DNA of 10,893 nt from Planctomycetes bacterium RIFOXYC2_FULL_41_27 (lineage in GTDB: Bacteria; Planctomycetota; Brocadiia; Brocadiales; Brocadiaceae). The notes beneath the pieces were generated by a model. That model was not told the origin of the DNA. It searched no databases and was given only the letters and a program-made list of their open reading frames with translations. Positions 1-5,990 of the stretch are shown here, in pieces. Both the position numbers and the translations under genes were made by a program. The stretch's first letter is position 1. Each line of letters begins with the position of its first letter. Location of the stretch: NCBI GenBank assembly GCA_001828645.1, contig MHZD01000170.1:1-10893 (forward strand), given 5' to 3'.

Positions 1-27
1 GATCAAGGCTTGTGCTGAAGCTGTTAT

Positions 28-315
28 TTAGGCAATTACCAGTTCTTCAACTTCATCAAGGTTGATTGTTTGTCTCGTCTGCCAAAGATTATAATTATTT
101 TGCATTATCAACCAACTTTCGGGCGAACGTCCCAGTGTCTTTGAAAGACGCAGTGCCATTTCAGAACTGATGTTGCTTTGTCCTTTAATGAGCCGATTGA
201 ATGTAGAAGGAGCAACTTTGAGCTTTGCAGCTACGGTACGATAGCTTATTCCGAGAGGTTCAAGGTAAACTTCCCGTATAAACTCGCCTGGATGTGGTGG
301 GTTATACATATTCAT
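28..315 (-). CDS. higA: HigA-family antitoxin (XRE-type HTH)
   Basis: This 95-residue protein is the antitoxin and autorepressor of a higBA toxin-antitoxin pair. It should bind the HigB toxin and also the operon's own operator DNA. The N-terminal HPGEFIREVYLEPLGIS block is the typical HigA opening. A helix-turn-helix of the XRE/Cro type follows at about residues 25-60 (TVAAKLKVAPSTFNRLIKG, then a third helix with MALRLSKTLGRSPESW). The length is normal for the family (about 90-110). Its ATG shares one base with the TAA stop of the upstream toxin gene (TAATG, 313-317), so translation is probably coupled and the order is toxin first, as is usual for higBA. Family assignment is confident. Whether the pair is active cannot be told from sequence. 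Confidence 0.93.
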   Translation of the reverse strand: MNMYNPPHPGEFIREVYLEPLGISYRTVAAKLKVAPSTFNRLIKGQSNISSEMALRLSKTLGRSPESWLIMQNNYNLWQTRQTINLDEVEELVIA

Positions 316-593
316 TAGTGATAATCCTCATAGTTGACAACATATACATCGCCATCTTGAAAGTCAAAAGTGATACGCCAGTTTTTACTTACATCAATTG
401 CCCATAATCCTTGCATCTTTCCCTTCAGTGGATGCAAACGAAATCCTGGCAAATCAACATCTACAAGCACGGTTGCGGTATCCAGCGCTGCCAAACGCAT
501 TCTAATCTTTTGTTTATGAGCAGGTTGAATACCTGCGGCACTACCCGTCTCAAAGAACTTTTGCAGTCCTTTGTGCTTGAACGATTTGATCAT
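315..593 (-). CDS. higB: HigB-family toxin (RelE/ParE superfamily)
   Basis: This 92-residue protein is a HigB-type toxin of the RelE superfamily. Such toxins cleave mRNA at the ribosome when not bound by HigA. Recognisable parts are the N-terminal IKSFKHKGLQKFFETG, the central LHPLKGKMQGLWAIDVSKNW block and the C-terminal RITFDF...VNYEDYH ending, all in the usual order and at the usual length. It is the first gene of the operon, with higA overlapping its stop by one base. No Shine-Dalgarno is visible before the ATG at 593. Instead a good -10 box lies only 7 bases upstream, which suggests a leaderless transcript. It appears intact, with no frameshift or missing segment. Confidence 0.93.
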   Translation of the reverse strand: MIKSFKHKGLQKFFETGSAAGIQPAHKQKIRMRLAALDTATVLVDVDLPGFRLHPLKGKMQGLWAIDVSKNWRITFDFQDGDVYVVNYEDYH

Positions 594-961
594 ACAAATA
601 ATTATAGAATATTTTGCGCAACACGCAACAGAAAATTTTTAAACATTCCGCTCAGCCTCGATGATCCCTCTGCGGGCTTACCGTAGTGTTCGATGCGATT
701 TTAAAGAGTCACAGGGGGGCACATCTTAAATATTAAGTAACTGTTTCTTCAAATTTGTTATCTTATCACTCAGGTTTTTGTCTTTTTCTTGCAAATGCTG
801 GATACATACTCCATGGATACTCAAGGGGATGTGTCACCGTCTTTCCACACGTATTTCTCTTTCAGAATGCACTGTACATTTCAAAAAGAAATGCCTATGG
901 ACAGCCATGTGGCATGTCTGCGAATTTGAAGGTGAAGGGCAAAATATCAAGGAGGTGAAAT
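594..961. other. Intergenic stretch between higBA and a small ORF
   Basis: Apart from the higBA promoter at its left end, and the Shine-Dalgarno of the following small ORF at its right end (AAGGAGGTGA, from 949), I see no supported gene here. The open frames of 60-90 codons have no convincing ribosome sites or recognisable domains and overlap one another. The stretch may hold decayed coding sequence or the regulatory leader of the small ORF. Confidence 0.4.
601..628 (-). promoter_or_regulatory. Putative higBA promoter with palindromic operator
   Basis: On the minus strand a perfect TATAAT (606-601) sits 16 bases from TTGCGT (628-623), a partial -35 match. The -35 lies within an inverted repeat TTGCG-5 nt-CGCAA (614-618 and 624-628), which also contains the 8-base palindrome TTGCGCAA (614-621). 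An inverted repeat overlapping the -35 and spacer is where an autorepressing HigA would be expected to bind. The -10 ends 7 bases from the toxin ATG, so the transcript would start at or within a base or two of the start codon. The promoter is inferred from sequence alone. Confidence 0.55.
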
Positions 962-1093
962 ATGGCTGTTAGTGCAAGTGACATCAATGGCGTTAAGACG
1001 AAGCTTGTGGATGCAAGAACCGCACTTGTTACCATGCTTGGTGAGAGTGATAAGCAAAAACAATCGGTAATTACATTACATTTACACTCCTGA
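962..1093 (+). CDS. Small hypothetical protein (43 aa) with strong RBS
   Basis: An ATG at 962 is preceded by a near-perfect Shine-Dalgarno (AAGGAGGTGA, from 949) at good spacing. The frame runs 43 codons to TGA at 1091. The peptide begins MAVSASDINGVKTKLVDART and continues with a probably helical part (ALVTMLGESDKQKQ). It then ends in a less protein-like tail rich in His and Leu. I do not recognise a family. The ribosome site is among the best in the window, which argues for real translation. The odd tail suggests this may be the 5' end of a longer gene truncated near 1070. It is divergent from higBA and about 110 bases upstream of the next plus-strand gene. Confidence 0.45.
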   Translation: MAVSASDINGVKTKLVDARTALVTMLGESDKQKQSVITLHLHS

Positions 1094-1143
1094 TTCAGTG
1101 CCATAGTTCGAATCTCTCACTCCAATAAAATCAAATGTTATCC

Positions 1144-1172
1144 TTGTTTTTAAGTAACAACAGAGTTATAAT
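1144..1172 (+). promoter_or_regulatory. Putative promoter of the nucleotidyltransferase pair
   Basis: TTGTTT (1144-1149), a 17-base spacer and a perfect TATAAT (1167-1172) lie 31 bases before the ATG at 1204. A transcript starting near 1179 would have a leader of about 25 bases containing the AGGA ribosome site (1190-1193). The -10 is exact, while the -35 matches only its TTG. Confidence 0.45.
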
Positions 1173-1203
1173 TCGGTTGTTTTCTTCACAGGATTAAAAG
1201 CAC

Positions 1204-1425
1204 ATGATAAAAAATCCCGACCTATTAAAAAAATTTGAGGATGAATTTATCCGAAACGAAGGCAGGCTCAATTACCGTCAGTCCCTTAGACTCTTTACAG
1301 ATATGTGGGAAGAGGGGGTGCGGCTTGGCATACTTCCCCCTAAAGACCCACTGGAAGGATTAGAGGTAGATATAAAGATCGCAAAGGTCTTGAATTCATG
1401 TTTGAAGAACTCCTCTCAAAAATAG
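1204..1425 (+). CDS. Small conserved protein, partner of the nucleotidyltransferase
   Basis: This is a 73-residue soluble protein with no membrane segment, beginning MIKNPDLLKKFEDEFIRNEG. It carries a central LFTDMWEEGVRLGILPP segment and a PLEGLEVDIKIAKVLNSC segment. From memory, this type of protein recurs directly upstream of small nucleotidyltransferases in several bacterial phyla, but I know no assigned function. The ATG has an AGGA site 10 bases upstream. The next gene begins inside it, with a 28-base overlap in another frame, so the two are almost certainly co-translated. By analogy with other nucleotidyltransferase modules it could be the antitoxin or an adaptor; that role is inference. 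Confidence 0.8.
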   Translation: MIKNPDLLKKFEDEFIRNEGRLNYRQSLRLFTDMWEEGVRLGILPPKDPLEGLEVDIKIAKVLNSCLKNSSQK

Positions 1426-1967
1426 GCGTATGCCTTAATAGACACAATCTCCCCTATATGATTATTGGCGGACAGGCGGTACTCCTTTACGGTGAGCCTC
1501 GCCTTACCAGAGATATAGACATAACCCTCGGCGTTAATATTGACCATCTTAATAAGCTCCTTGCAGTAGTAAAAGAGCTTTCATTAAAACCCATTCCAAA
1601 AGATAAGGATATAAATTCATTTGTCAAACAAACTATGGTATTGCCTACAATCGAAGAATCTACAGGTATAAGAGTGGATTTTATCTTCGCATTTACCCCT
1701 TATGAGATAAATGCAATAAAGAGGGTGAAAAAAGTAATAATAATGGGACAAGAGGTGTCATTTGCCTCTCTAGAGGATCTGATCATACACAAAATTTTTG
1801 CAGGCAGACCAAGGGATCTGGAAGATGTAAAATCTATTATCATTAAAAACACTGGGATAGACAGCAAATATATACGGAATTGGCTGAAGGAGTTTGAGGT
1901 ATCTGCAGAAGAAAAGAAGGATTTTTTAATTACTTTTGAAGAGATATTGAGTCAGATAAATTCATAA
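1398..1967 (+). CDS. MNT-fold nucleotidyltransferase, probable TA toxin (AbiEii-like)
   Basis: This 189-residue protein belongs to the polymerase-beta-like (MNT) nucleotidyltransferase fold, in the broad AbiEii/DUF6036-like group. The signature is clear: IIGGQAVLLYG (residues 22-32), then RLTRDIDI with the metal-binding aspartates D39 and D41, and a third acidic residue in RVDFIFA (D94). The C-terminal part (LEDLIIHKIFAGRPRDLEDV, about 126-145) matches the conserved tail of this group, in which a Lys and an Arg-Asp pair follow the core. Family members transfer nucleotides to RNA or protein targets and several act as toxins or abortive-infection effectors. The gene starts inside the upstream small gene, with AAAGGT before the ATG. 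Fold assignment is confident; the toxin role is inferred from the pairing. Confidence 0.85.
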   Translation: MFEELLSKIGVCLNRHNLPYMIIGGQAVLLYGEPRLTRDIDITLGVNIDHLNKLLAVVKELSLKPIPKDKDINSFVKQTMVLPTIEESTGIRVDFIFAFTPYEINAIKRVKKVIIMGQEVSFASLEDLIIHKIFAGRPRDLEDVKSIIIKNTGIDSKYIRNWLKEFEVSAEEKKDFLITFEEILSQINS

Positions 1968-2000
1968 ATTGTGATGCTTACCATATATACTATTGAAAAA

Positions 2001-2030
2001 GGTAGGGACGAACATCTGTTCGCCCATACC
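2001..2030. repeat. GTAGGGACGAAC-type hairpin, possible minus-strand terminator
   Basis: The sequence GGTAGGGACGAAC, loop ATCT, then GTTCGCCCATACC forms an imperfect 13-base-pair hairpin. Read on the minus strand it is followed by TTTTTC, so it could end transcription of the tandem-dCache gene that stops at 2189. On the plus strand it is followed by A-rich sequence and would not be an intrinsic terminator for the nucleotidyltransferase gene. It resembles a second hairpin at 4049-4077, so it may be a dispersed repeat used secondarily as a terminator. Confidence 0.5.
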
Positions 2031-2056
2031 TTCAGAAAAAACAAGAAGCTATATTT

Positions 2057-2167
2057 GTAACAGTTCACCCCCACCTAAACCTCCCCCATCAAGGGGGAGG
2101 AATACAAGGGAATAATGAGTATTCCCCGCCCCTGGCGGGAGGGGTTAGGGGAGGGGGTGAACAGTTT
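2057..2167. repeat. Palindromic MITE-like element, C-rich core
   Basis: The left end GTAACAGTTCACCCCC (2057-2072) faces the right end GGGGGTGAACAGTT (2153-2166). Compared as inverted repeats they match at 13 of 14 positions. Inside are further complementary runs: CCTCCCCC (2079 onward) against GGGGGAGG (2093-2100), and CCCCGCCCC against GGGAGGGGTTAGGGG. The whole could fold into one long or two stacked hairpins. It lies between convergent genes and codes for nothing. The terminal motif recurs at 4366-4497 and elsewhere in the window. Confidence 0.7.
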
Positions 2168-2188
2168 CCTATATCCTATTCAGATCCT

Positions 2189-3964
2189 TTAAAAATACTG
2201 TTTGATACCCCAGAAGGCGGAACTCTTGCGGAACGCTTCATCAAGATCGATTTCGACAATTACACCCCACTCATATTCCGGAATCCAACACCAGGTTCCT
2301 ATTACTGGCACACCCCGATAGTCTGGATAACCTGTAACATCGTACCCTTCAATTCCGCTTAAGCATTCGGCTATTCCCTTTGTCAACCTTCCTGACTTAG
2401 GATTAATCCCGTTGAGTTCCAAAGCGGTCCTGGTTTTTATTATTTCTTTCCTTTTCAGTTCGATTACAAATCGTGACTCAGTGATAAGAACCCCCTCAGA
2501 ATTAATAAGATAGGTTTCCCCACTTTCACCAATCTCCATACTTTGCATGAGTTTATTCAACTCCATTCTATCAACCCGAAGAACCACTATACCTGCAAAA
2601 GACCCTGTGCTATCCTGGACTACAGAAGATACAAACAACGTAGGCACATTACGTTCGATCTTGCCGAACTCATTCAAAATCGGTGTAGTTGAGGGCATCA
2701 CGTCACTCACAAAAACTCTGCGCTTTTTTGCTTCTACGAAATAGTCTTCCCCGGAAATATTCATATTTACCAGATTTTTTTCTGTCGATAACCTTACAAT
2801 CCCGGCAGAGTCACAGATAAATATACCTTTATACCCATATTCATCTCTGATAAACTCCAAATAGTTGAGGGCATTTACAAATTCATCTACTGATGTAACA
2901 CCCCTTATATAATGAAGAGTCTGCGGTTTACTGGCAATCGCCATGGCGTTATTCTTATGCCCTTCCATGCACATCTTCAGCAAGTTGACTTGGCGGTGCA
3001 TAAAACCTCGCAAATTTTTAATAGTGGTTTCCTGAAAAAATTTACGCACCTCATTACATGCCTCATCTATGTCAATTTCGGCAATAAGGCCCCAATTAAG
3101 ATACGGCAGCCACAACCAGTAACCAATCACACTGGCGCCTCGATAATCGAGGTAGCCTGTATCGTTGTACCCTTCTACCCCTTTCAAACATTGCTGAACC
3201 GCCTGTGTCAGATTTCCTGTCCTGGGATTTGTCATCTTCAACTCTAACGTTGCCCTTTTTTTTATAAGACCGCCTCGCTTAAGTTCATCTGTAAATCGGG
3301 ATGAGGTTAGCATATACCCATCTTTGTTGATTAAATAAACCTCTCCTGTTTCCGTAGCTCTCATGGGTATTATTAATTTTATAACTTCATTTACATCGAG
3401 CCGAAAGACCAAAACCCCCAGGACATCCATTTTTTCATTCGTGACCTGGGTTGATACAAACATCGTAGGTAATCCCAACTCCAACTCCCCGGATTCGTTC
3501 TCGATGGGTACGGTAGAAGGCATGATGTCGGAAAAAAACGTTTTCCCCTTGATCGCCTCTTGAAAATATTGCGCAGAGGAAATATCCTTTCCGATATTAT
3601 TTTTATCCGTCGAAACAATGATCGTACCCGACGGGTTTACAACAAAGACTTCCTTGTAATGATATATATTTTTCAGAAAAGTGAGATACTCAAGGGGTTT
3701 AGAAAAATCTGGCTCCAACTTCTCTCGAATTACTGAACTACGATAGGCAGGCAAATTATTGGCAGTAACCCTTATATCTTTCTTTCTGGCATCTACCCAG
3801 GCTGTTATAATCTCAGCCTGTTTTCGTGTAATACCCTGCAAATCCCTTCCAATACCTTCCCTAATGATACTGAGGGTATCAGGAAAGGCCATTTTAACAA
3901 CACATATGGATAATAGGGAAAATGATACAAGTGTAGCTATAATTGATTTGGTTGTTTTAAACAT
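2189..3964 (-). CDS. Membrane-anchored protein with two tandem dCache domains
   Basis: This 591-residue sensor-like protein has one N-terminal hydrophobic segment (about residues 7-29) that would anchor it or act as an uncleaved signal, leaving the rest in the periplasm. Two homologous dCache domains follow at about 40-305 and 320-580, offset by 275 residues. For example YLDYRGASVIGYWLWLP (271 onward) pairs with YPDYRGVPVIGTWCWIP (546 onward), and PTMFVST (166) pairs with PTLFVSS (441). dCache domains bind small extracellular ligands. There is no second membrane span, HAMP, kinase, cyclase or chemotaxis domain, and the protein ends just after the second domain. The ATG has an excellent AAAGGAGG seven bases upstream. 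It is a paralogue of the dCache-HAMP protein at 5991-7196 and could sense together with it or act as a ligand-binding co-receptor (inference). Confidence 0.85.
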   Translation of the reverse strand: MFKTTKSIIATLVSFSLLSICVVKMAFPDTLSIIREGIGRDLQGITRKQAEIITAWVDARKKDIRVTANNLPAYRSSVIREKLEPDFSKPLEYLTFLKNIYHYKEVFVVNPSGTIIVSTDKNNIGKDISSAQYFQEAIKGKTFFSDIMPSTVPIENESGELELGLPTMFVSTQVTNEKMDVLGVLVFRLDVNEVIKLIIPMRATETGEVYLINKDGYMLTSSRFTDELKRGGLIKKRATLELKMTNPRTGNLTQAVQQCLKGVEGYNDTGYLDYRGASVIGYWLWLPYLNWGLIAEIDIDEACNEVRKFFQETTIKNLRGFMHRQVNLLKMCMEGHKNNAMAIASKPQTLHYIRGVTSVDEFVNALNYLEFIRDEYGYKGIFICDSAGIVRLSTEKNLVNMNISGEDYFVEAKKRRVFVSDVMPSTTPILNEFGKIERNVPTLFVSSVVQDSTGSFAGIVVLRVDRMELNKLMQSMEIGESGETYLINSEGVLITESRFVIELKRKEIIKTRTALELNGINPKSGRLTKGIAECLSGIEGYDVTGYPDYRGVPVIGTWCWIPEYEWGVIVEIDLDEAFRKSSAFWGIKQYF

Positions 3965-3992
3965 TGCTCTTCCTCCTTTCGTTAGAATTTTG

Positions 3993-4228
3993 ACAATAGT
4001 TCACCGCAAAGGCACAAAGAGCGCAAAGGTAGCATTTTTTAGCCAGAGGTAGAGACGACCCGGCGGGTCGTCTGTACAGATAAATATTTTTAAAAAACCT
4101 TTGTGATTTTGTTGTAGAAAATAATCTTTCTGTAAAGTATTTTCTCATTCCTCCCCCTTTCTCCCCCTCTGGAGGGGGACATGGAGGAGGGCGTCCTTTG
4201 CGCCTTTGCGGTGGGCTGACCTGTTACA
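3993..4228. repeat. Palindromic MITE-like element, CGCAAAG core
   Basis: The left part has AGTTCACCGCAAAGG followed by further CACAAAG and CGCAAAG units (3999-4029). The right part has CCTTTGCGCCTTTGCGGTG and then CTGACCTGTTAC (4195-4227), its inverted copy. The outermost right end reads GTAACAGGTCA on the minus strand, close to the GTAACAGTTCA ends of neighbouring elements. A 7-base direct repeat AATTTTG flanks the element (3986-3992 and 4229-4235) and could be a target-site duplication, though AT-rich matches occur by chance. A separate hairpin is nested at 4049-4077 and C-rich runs (4150-4190) lie near the right end. Confidence 0.65.
4049..4077. repeat. Nested hairpin, GTAGAGACGACCC type
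   Basis: AGACGACCC (4053-4061), loop GGC, and GGGTCGTCT (4065-4073) form a perfect 9-base-pair stem. It extends to GTA/TAC at the outside with one mismatch. The left arm resembles that of the hairpin at 2001-2030 (GTAGGGACGAAC), so both probably belong to one dispersed repeat family. There is no T-run on either side, so it is not an intrinsic terminator. Confidence 0.6.
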
Positions 4229-4365
4229 AATTTTGGAACAAACTTCCCCTTTTTCACCCTATTAAAGAGATCGTTAACTCAAATATTATACATTGGTTTT
4301 TTTTAAATTCAAAAGAATTAAGCATTTTAATACAAACACAATATTAAAAAGGATAAACCATAATC

Positions 4366-4497
4366 GTAACAGTTCAGGGACATGGGTTTCTGGCATAAAC
4401 AACCCCCTAAATCCCCCTTTTCTAACGAAATCCCCCTTAAAAAAGGGGGCAAGGGGGTTGTATTCTGCATCCATTGTCAAGGTGGCTGAACTGTTAC
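4366..4497. repeat. Palindromic MITE-like element with perfect 12-bp ends
   Basis: GTAACAGTTCAG (4366-4377) and CTGAACTGTTAC (4486-4497) are perfect 12-base inverted repeats bounding a 132-base element. Inside, CAACCCCCTA (4400-4409) pairs with AAGGGGGTTG (4451-4460). At the centre CCCCCTT-AAAA-AAGGGGG (4432-4449) is a perfect 7-base-pair hairpin. TAATC occurs just outside both ends (4361-4365 and 4501-4505), but on the right it is set off by three Cs, so a target-site duplication is uncertain. It carries no coding capacity and lies between rarA and the tandem-dCache gene. Confidence 0.72.
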
Positions 4498-4528
4498 CCC
4501 TAATCCGAACTGGTCGGAAGTGTAAAAC

Positions 4529-4590
4529 GAAAATTGCAAAGTTATTTTTGCATTTTTTAATTTACATTTTTCATTTTGCACTGATTTATT
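4529..4590. repeat. AT-rich degenerate repeat 3' of rarA
   Basis: This A/T-rich run consists of roughly 12-base degenerate units of the type TTTGCATTTTT / TTTACATTTTT / CATTTTGCA. It includes a short inverted repeat TGCAAA-6 nt-TTTGCA (4535-4552). It sits just past the 3' end of rarA and might help end its transcript, but on the minus strand the hairpin is followed only by ATTTTC. I regard it as low-complexity sequence with at most a weak terminator. Confidence 0.3.
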
Positions 4591-4625
4591 TGCTAAAAAT
4601 GTTAAAACTCTTTTATTTAAGGATA

Positions 4626-5975
4626 TTATTGTTTAACTTCCTTACGCCCTTTTTTATAAAGTTCAAGCCGCTCTTTGATTACCTTATCAAAACCATTATC
4701 GGTAGGTTTATAGTATTCCTTTCCCTGAAGTTCTTCGGGCATGTACACCTGCCCTACATAACCACCAAAACTATGTGGATATTTGTACCCCTTTCCATAT
4801 CCAATGTCCTTCATCATAGAAGTCGGTGCATTCCGTATGTGAAATGGCACCGCTAATGAGCCTTTTTCTCTGACATCTTTCAACGCCTCAAGATAAGCCA
4901 TATAGGAAGCATTACTCTTAGGCGCACTGGCAAGATAGGCAACACCCTGGGACAGGGGTATCCAACCTTCGGGCATTCCCACAAAATGAAAGGCATCCTT
5001 AACCGCAACAGCTAATTGGAGCGCCGCCGGATCTGCATTGCCAATATCCTCCGCCGCAAATATGATCATACGGCGTGCAATAAAAAGAGGGTCTTCGCCC
5101 GCATCCAGCATGCGTGCCAGCCAGTAAACGGCTGCATCGGGATCGCTTCCCCGCATGGATTTAATAAATGCCGAAATTACATTATAATGTTCTTCTCCAC
5201 CCTTATCATAAAGGAGCGCCTTCCGCTGCATTGCCTCCTGGGCAATTTCCGAGGTTACTGTTCGCTTGCCCTCCTGATCTGGTTTCGTAAGCATAACAGC
5301 CGCTTCCATAGTGTTTAAAGCCACCCGGGCATCTCCATGAGAAAGGCGTGCAATAAAATCAAATGCGTCATTCTTAATCTCTACTTTCAGATTTCCAAGC
5401 CCTCGTTCCCCATCCTGTAATGCGTTGCTCATAATAGTCTTTAGATGGTCTTCGGTGAGTTGCTCCAGCACCAGTACCTTACACCGTGATAAAAGCGGGG
5501 CATTCACCTCAAAGGATGGGTTTTCTGTCGTGGCGCCAATCAGAGTTATCGTGCCGTCTTCCACATGATGCAGGAAGGCGTCTTGCTGCGCCTTGTTAAA
5601 CCGGTGAATTTCATCAACAAAAAGGATAGTTTTTTTATTGTAATATTTAAGTTGTTCCCCGGCTTCTTCGATAACTCCCCGGATATCCTTAACCCCTGAT
5701 AGTACTGCTGAAAAAGAAACAAAGTGGGCATCTACTGACTGGGCAACAATAGATGCCAGCGTTGTCTTTCCTACACCCGGAGGCCCCCAAAAAATCATAG
5801 ATACCAGTTCCTTGTTTTCTACCAGCCTTTGAAGTATTTTGTTTGGGCCAACGAGGTGTTCCTGTCCCACAAACTCTTTTAAATTCCTCGGCCTTATCTG
5901 GTCGGCCAGTGGGGCTTTTTTCGTGGTTTTCATCTGTGCATCAAACAAATCTCTTTCTGGTCTTTTGATTGTCAC
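4626..5975 (-). CDS. rarA: Replication-associated recombination protein RarA (MgsA/WRNIP1 family)
   Basis: This 449-residue AAA+ ATPase acts at stalled replication forks, related to clamp-loader subunits and eukaryotic WRNIP1/Mgs1. The AAA+ core has Walker A GPPGVGKT (64-71), Walker B ILFVDEIH (117-124), sensor-1 GATTENPSF (147-155) and a likely arginine finger in LLSRC (161-165). The C-terminal tetramerisation region follows, with [16 protein letters not shown] and [10 protein letters not shown] (about 275-315). Length and domain order are normal. The start is GTG at 5975, chosen because AAGGGG lies 8 bases upstream and an internal ATG at codon 15 has no ribosome site. The upstream dCache-HAMP gene ends only 15 bases before it, so the two are probably co-transcribed. 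It appears intact. Confidence 0.96.
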   Translation of the reverse strand: MTIKRPERDLFDAQMKTTKKAPLADQIRPRNLKEFVGQEHLVGPNKILQRLVENKELVSMIFWGPPGVGKTTLASIVAQSVDAHFVSFSAVLSGVKDIRGVIEEAGEQLKYYNKKTILFVDEIHRFNKAQQDAFLHHVEDGTITLIGATTENPSFEVNAPLLSRCKVLVLEQLTEDHLKTIMSNALQDGERGLGNLKVEIKNDAFDFIARLSHGDARVALNTMEAAVMLTKPDQEGKRTVTSEIAQEAMQRKALLYDKGGEEHYNVISAFIKSMRGSDPDAAVYWLARMLDAGEDPLFIARRMIIFAAEDIGNADPAALQLAVAVKDAFHFVGMPEGWIPLSQGVAYLASAPKSNASYMAYLEALKDVREKGSLAVPFHIRNAPTSMMKDIGYGKGYKYPHSFGGYVGQVYMPEELQGKEYYKPTDNGFDKVIKERLELYKKGRKEVKQ

Positions 5976-5990
5976 CTAAATTTCCCCTTG

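Noticed and set aside
755..972. Overlapping open frames of 64-67 codons upstream of the small ORF
   Set aside because: They lack ribosome sites and recognisable motifs, are Cys-rich in an unnatural way and overlap each other; probably non-coding.
2057..4497. Repeats considered as a CRISPR array
   Set aside because: Copies are palindromic, differ in core sequence and are irregularly spaced between genes, without regular spacers or cas genes.
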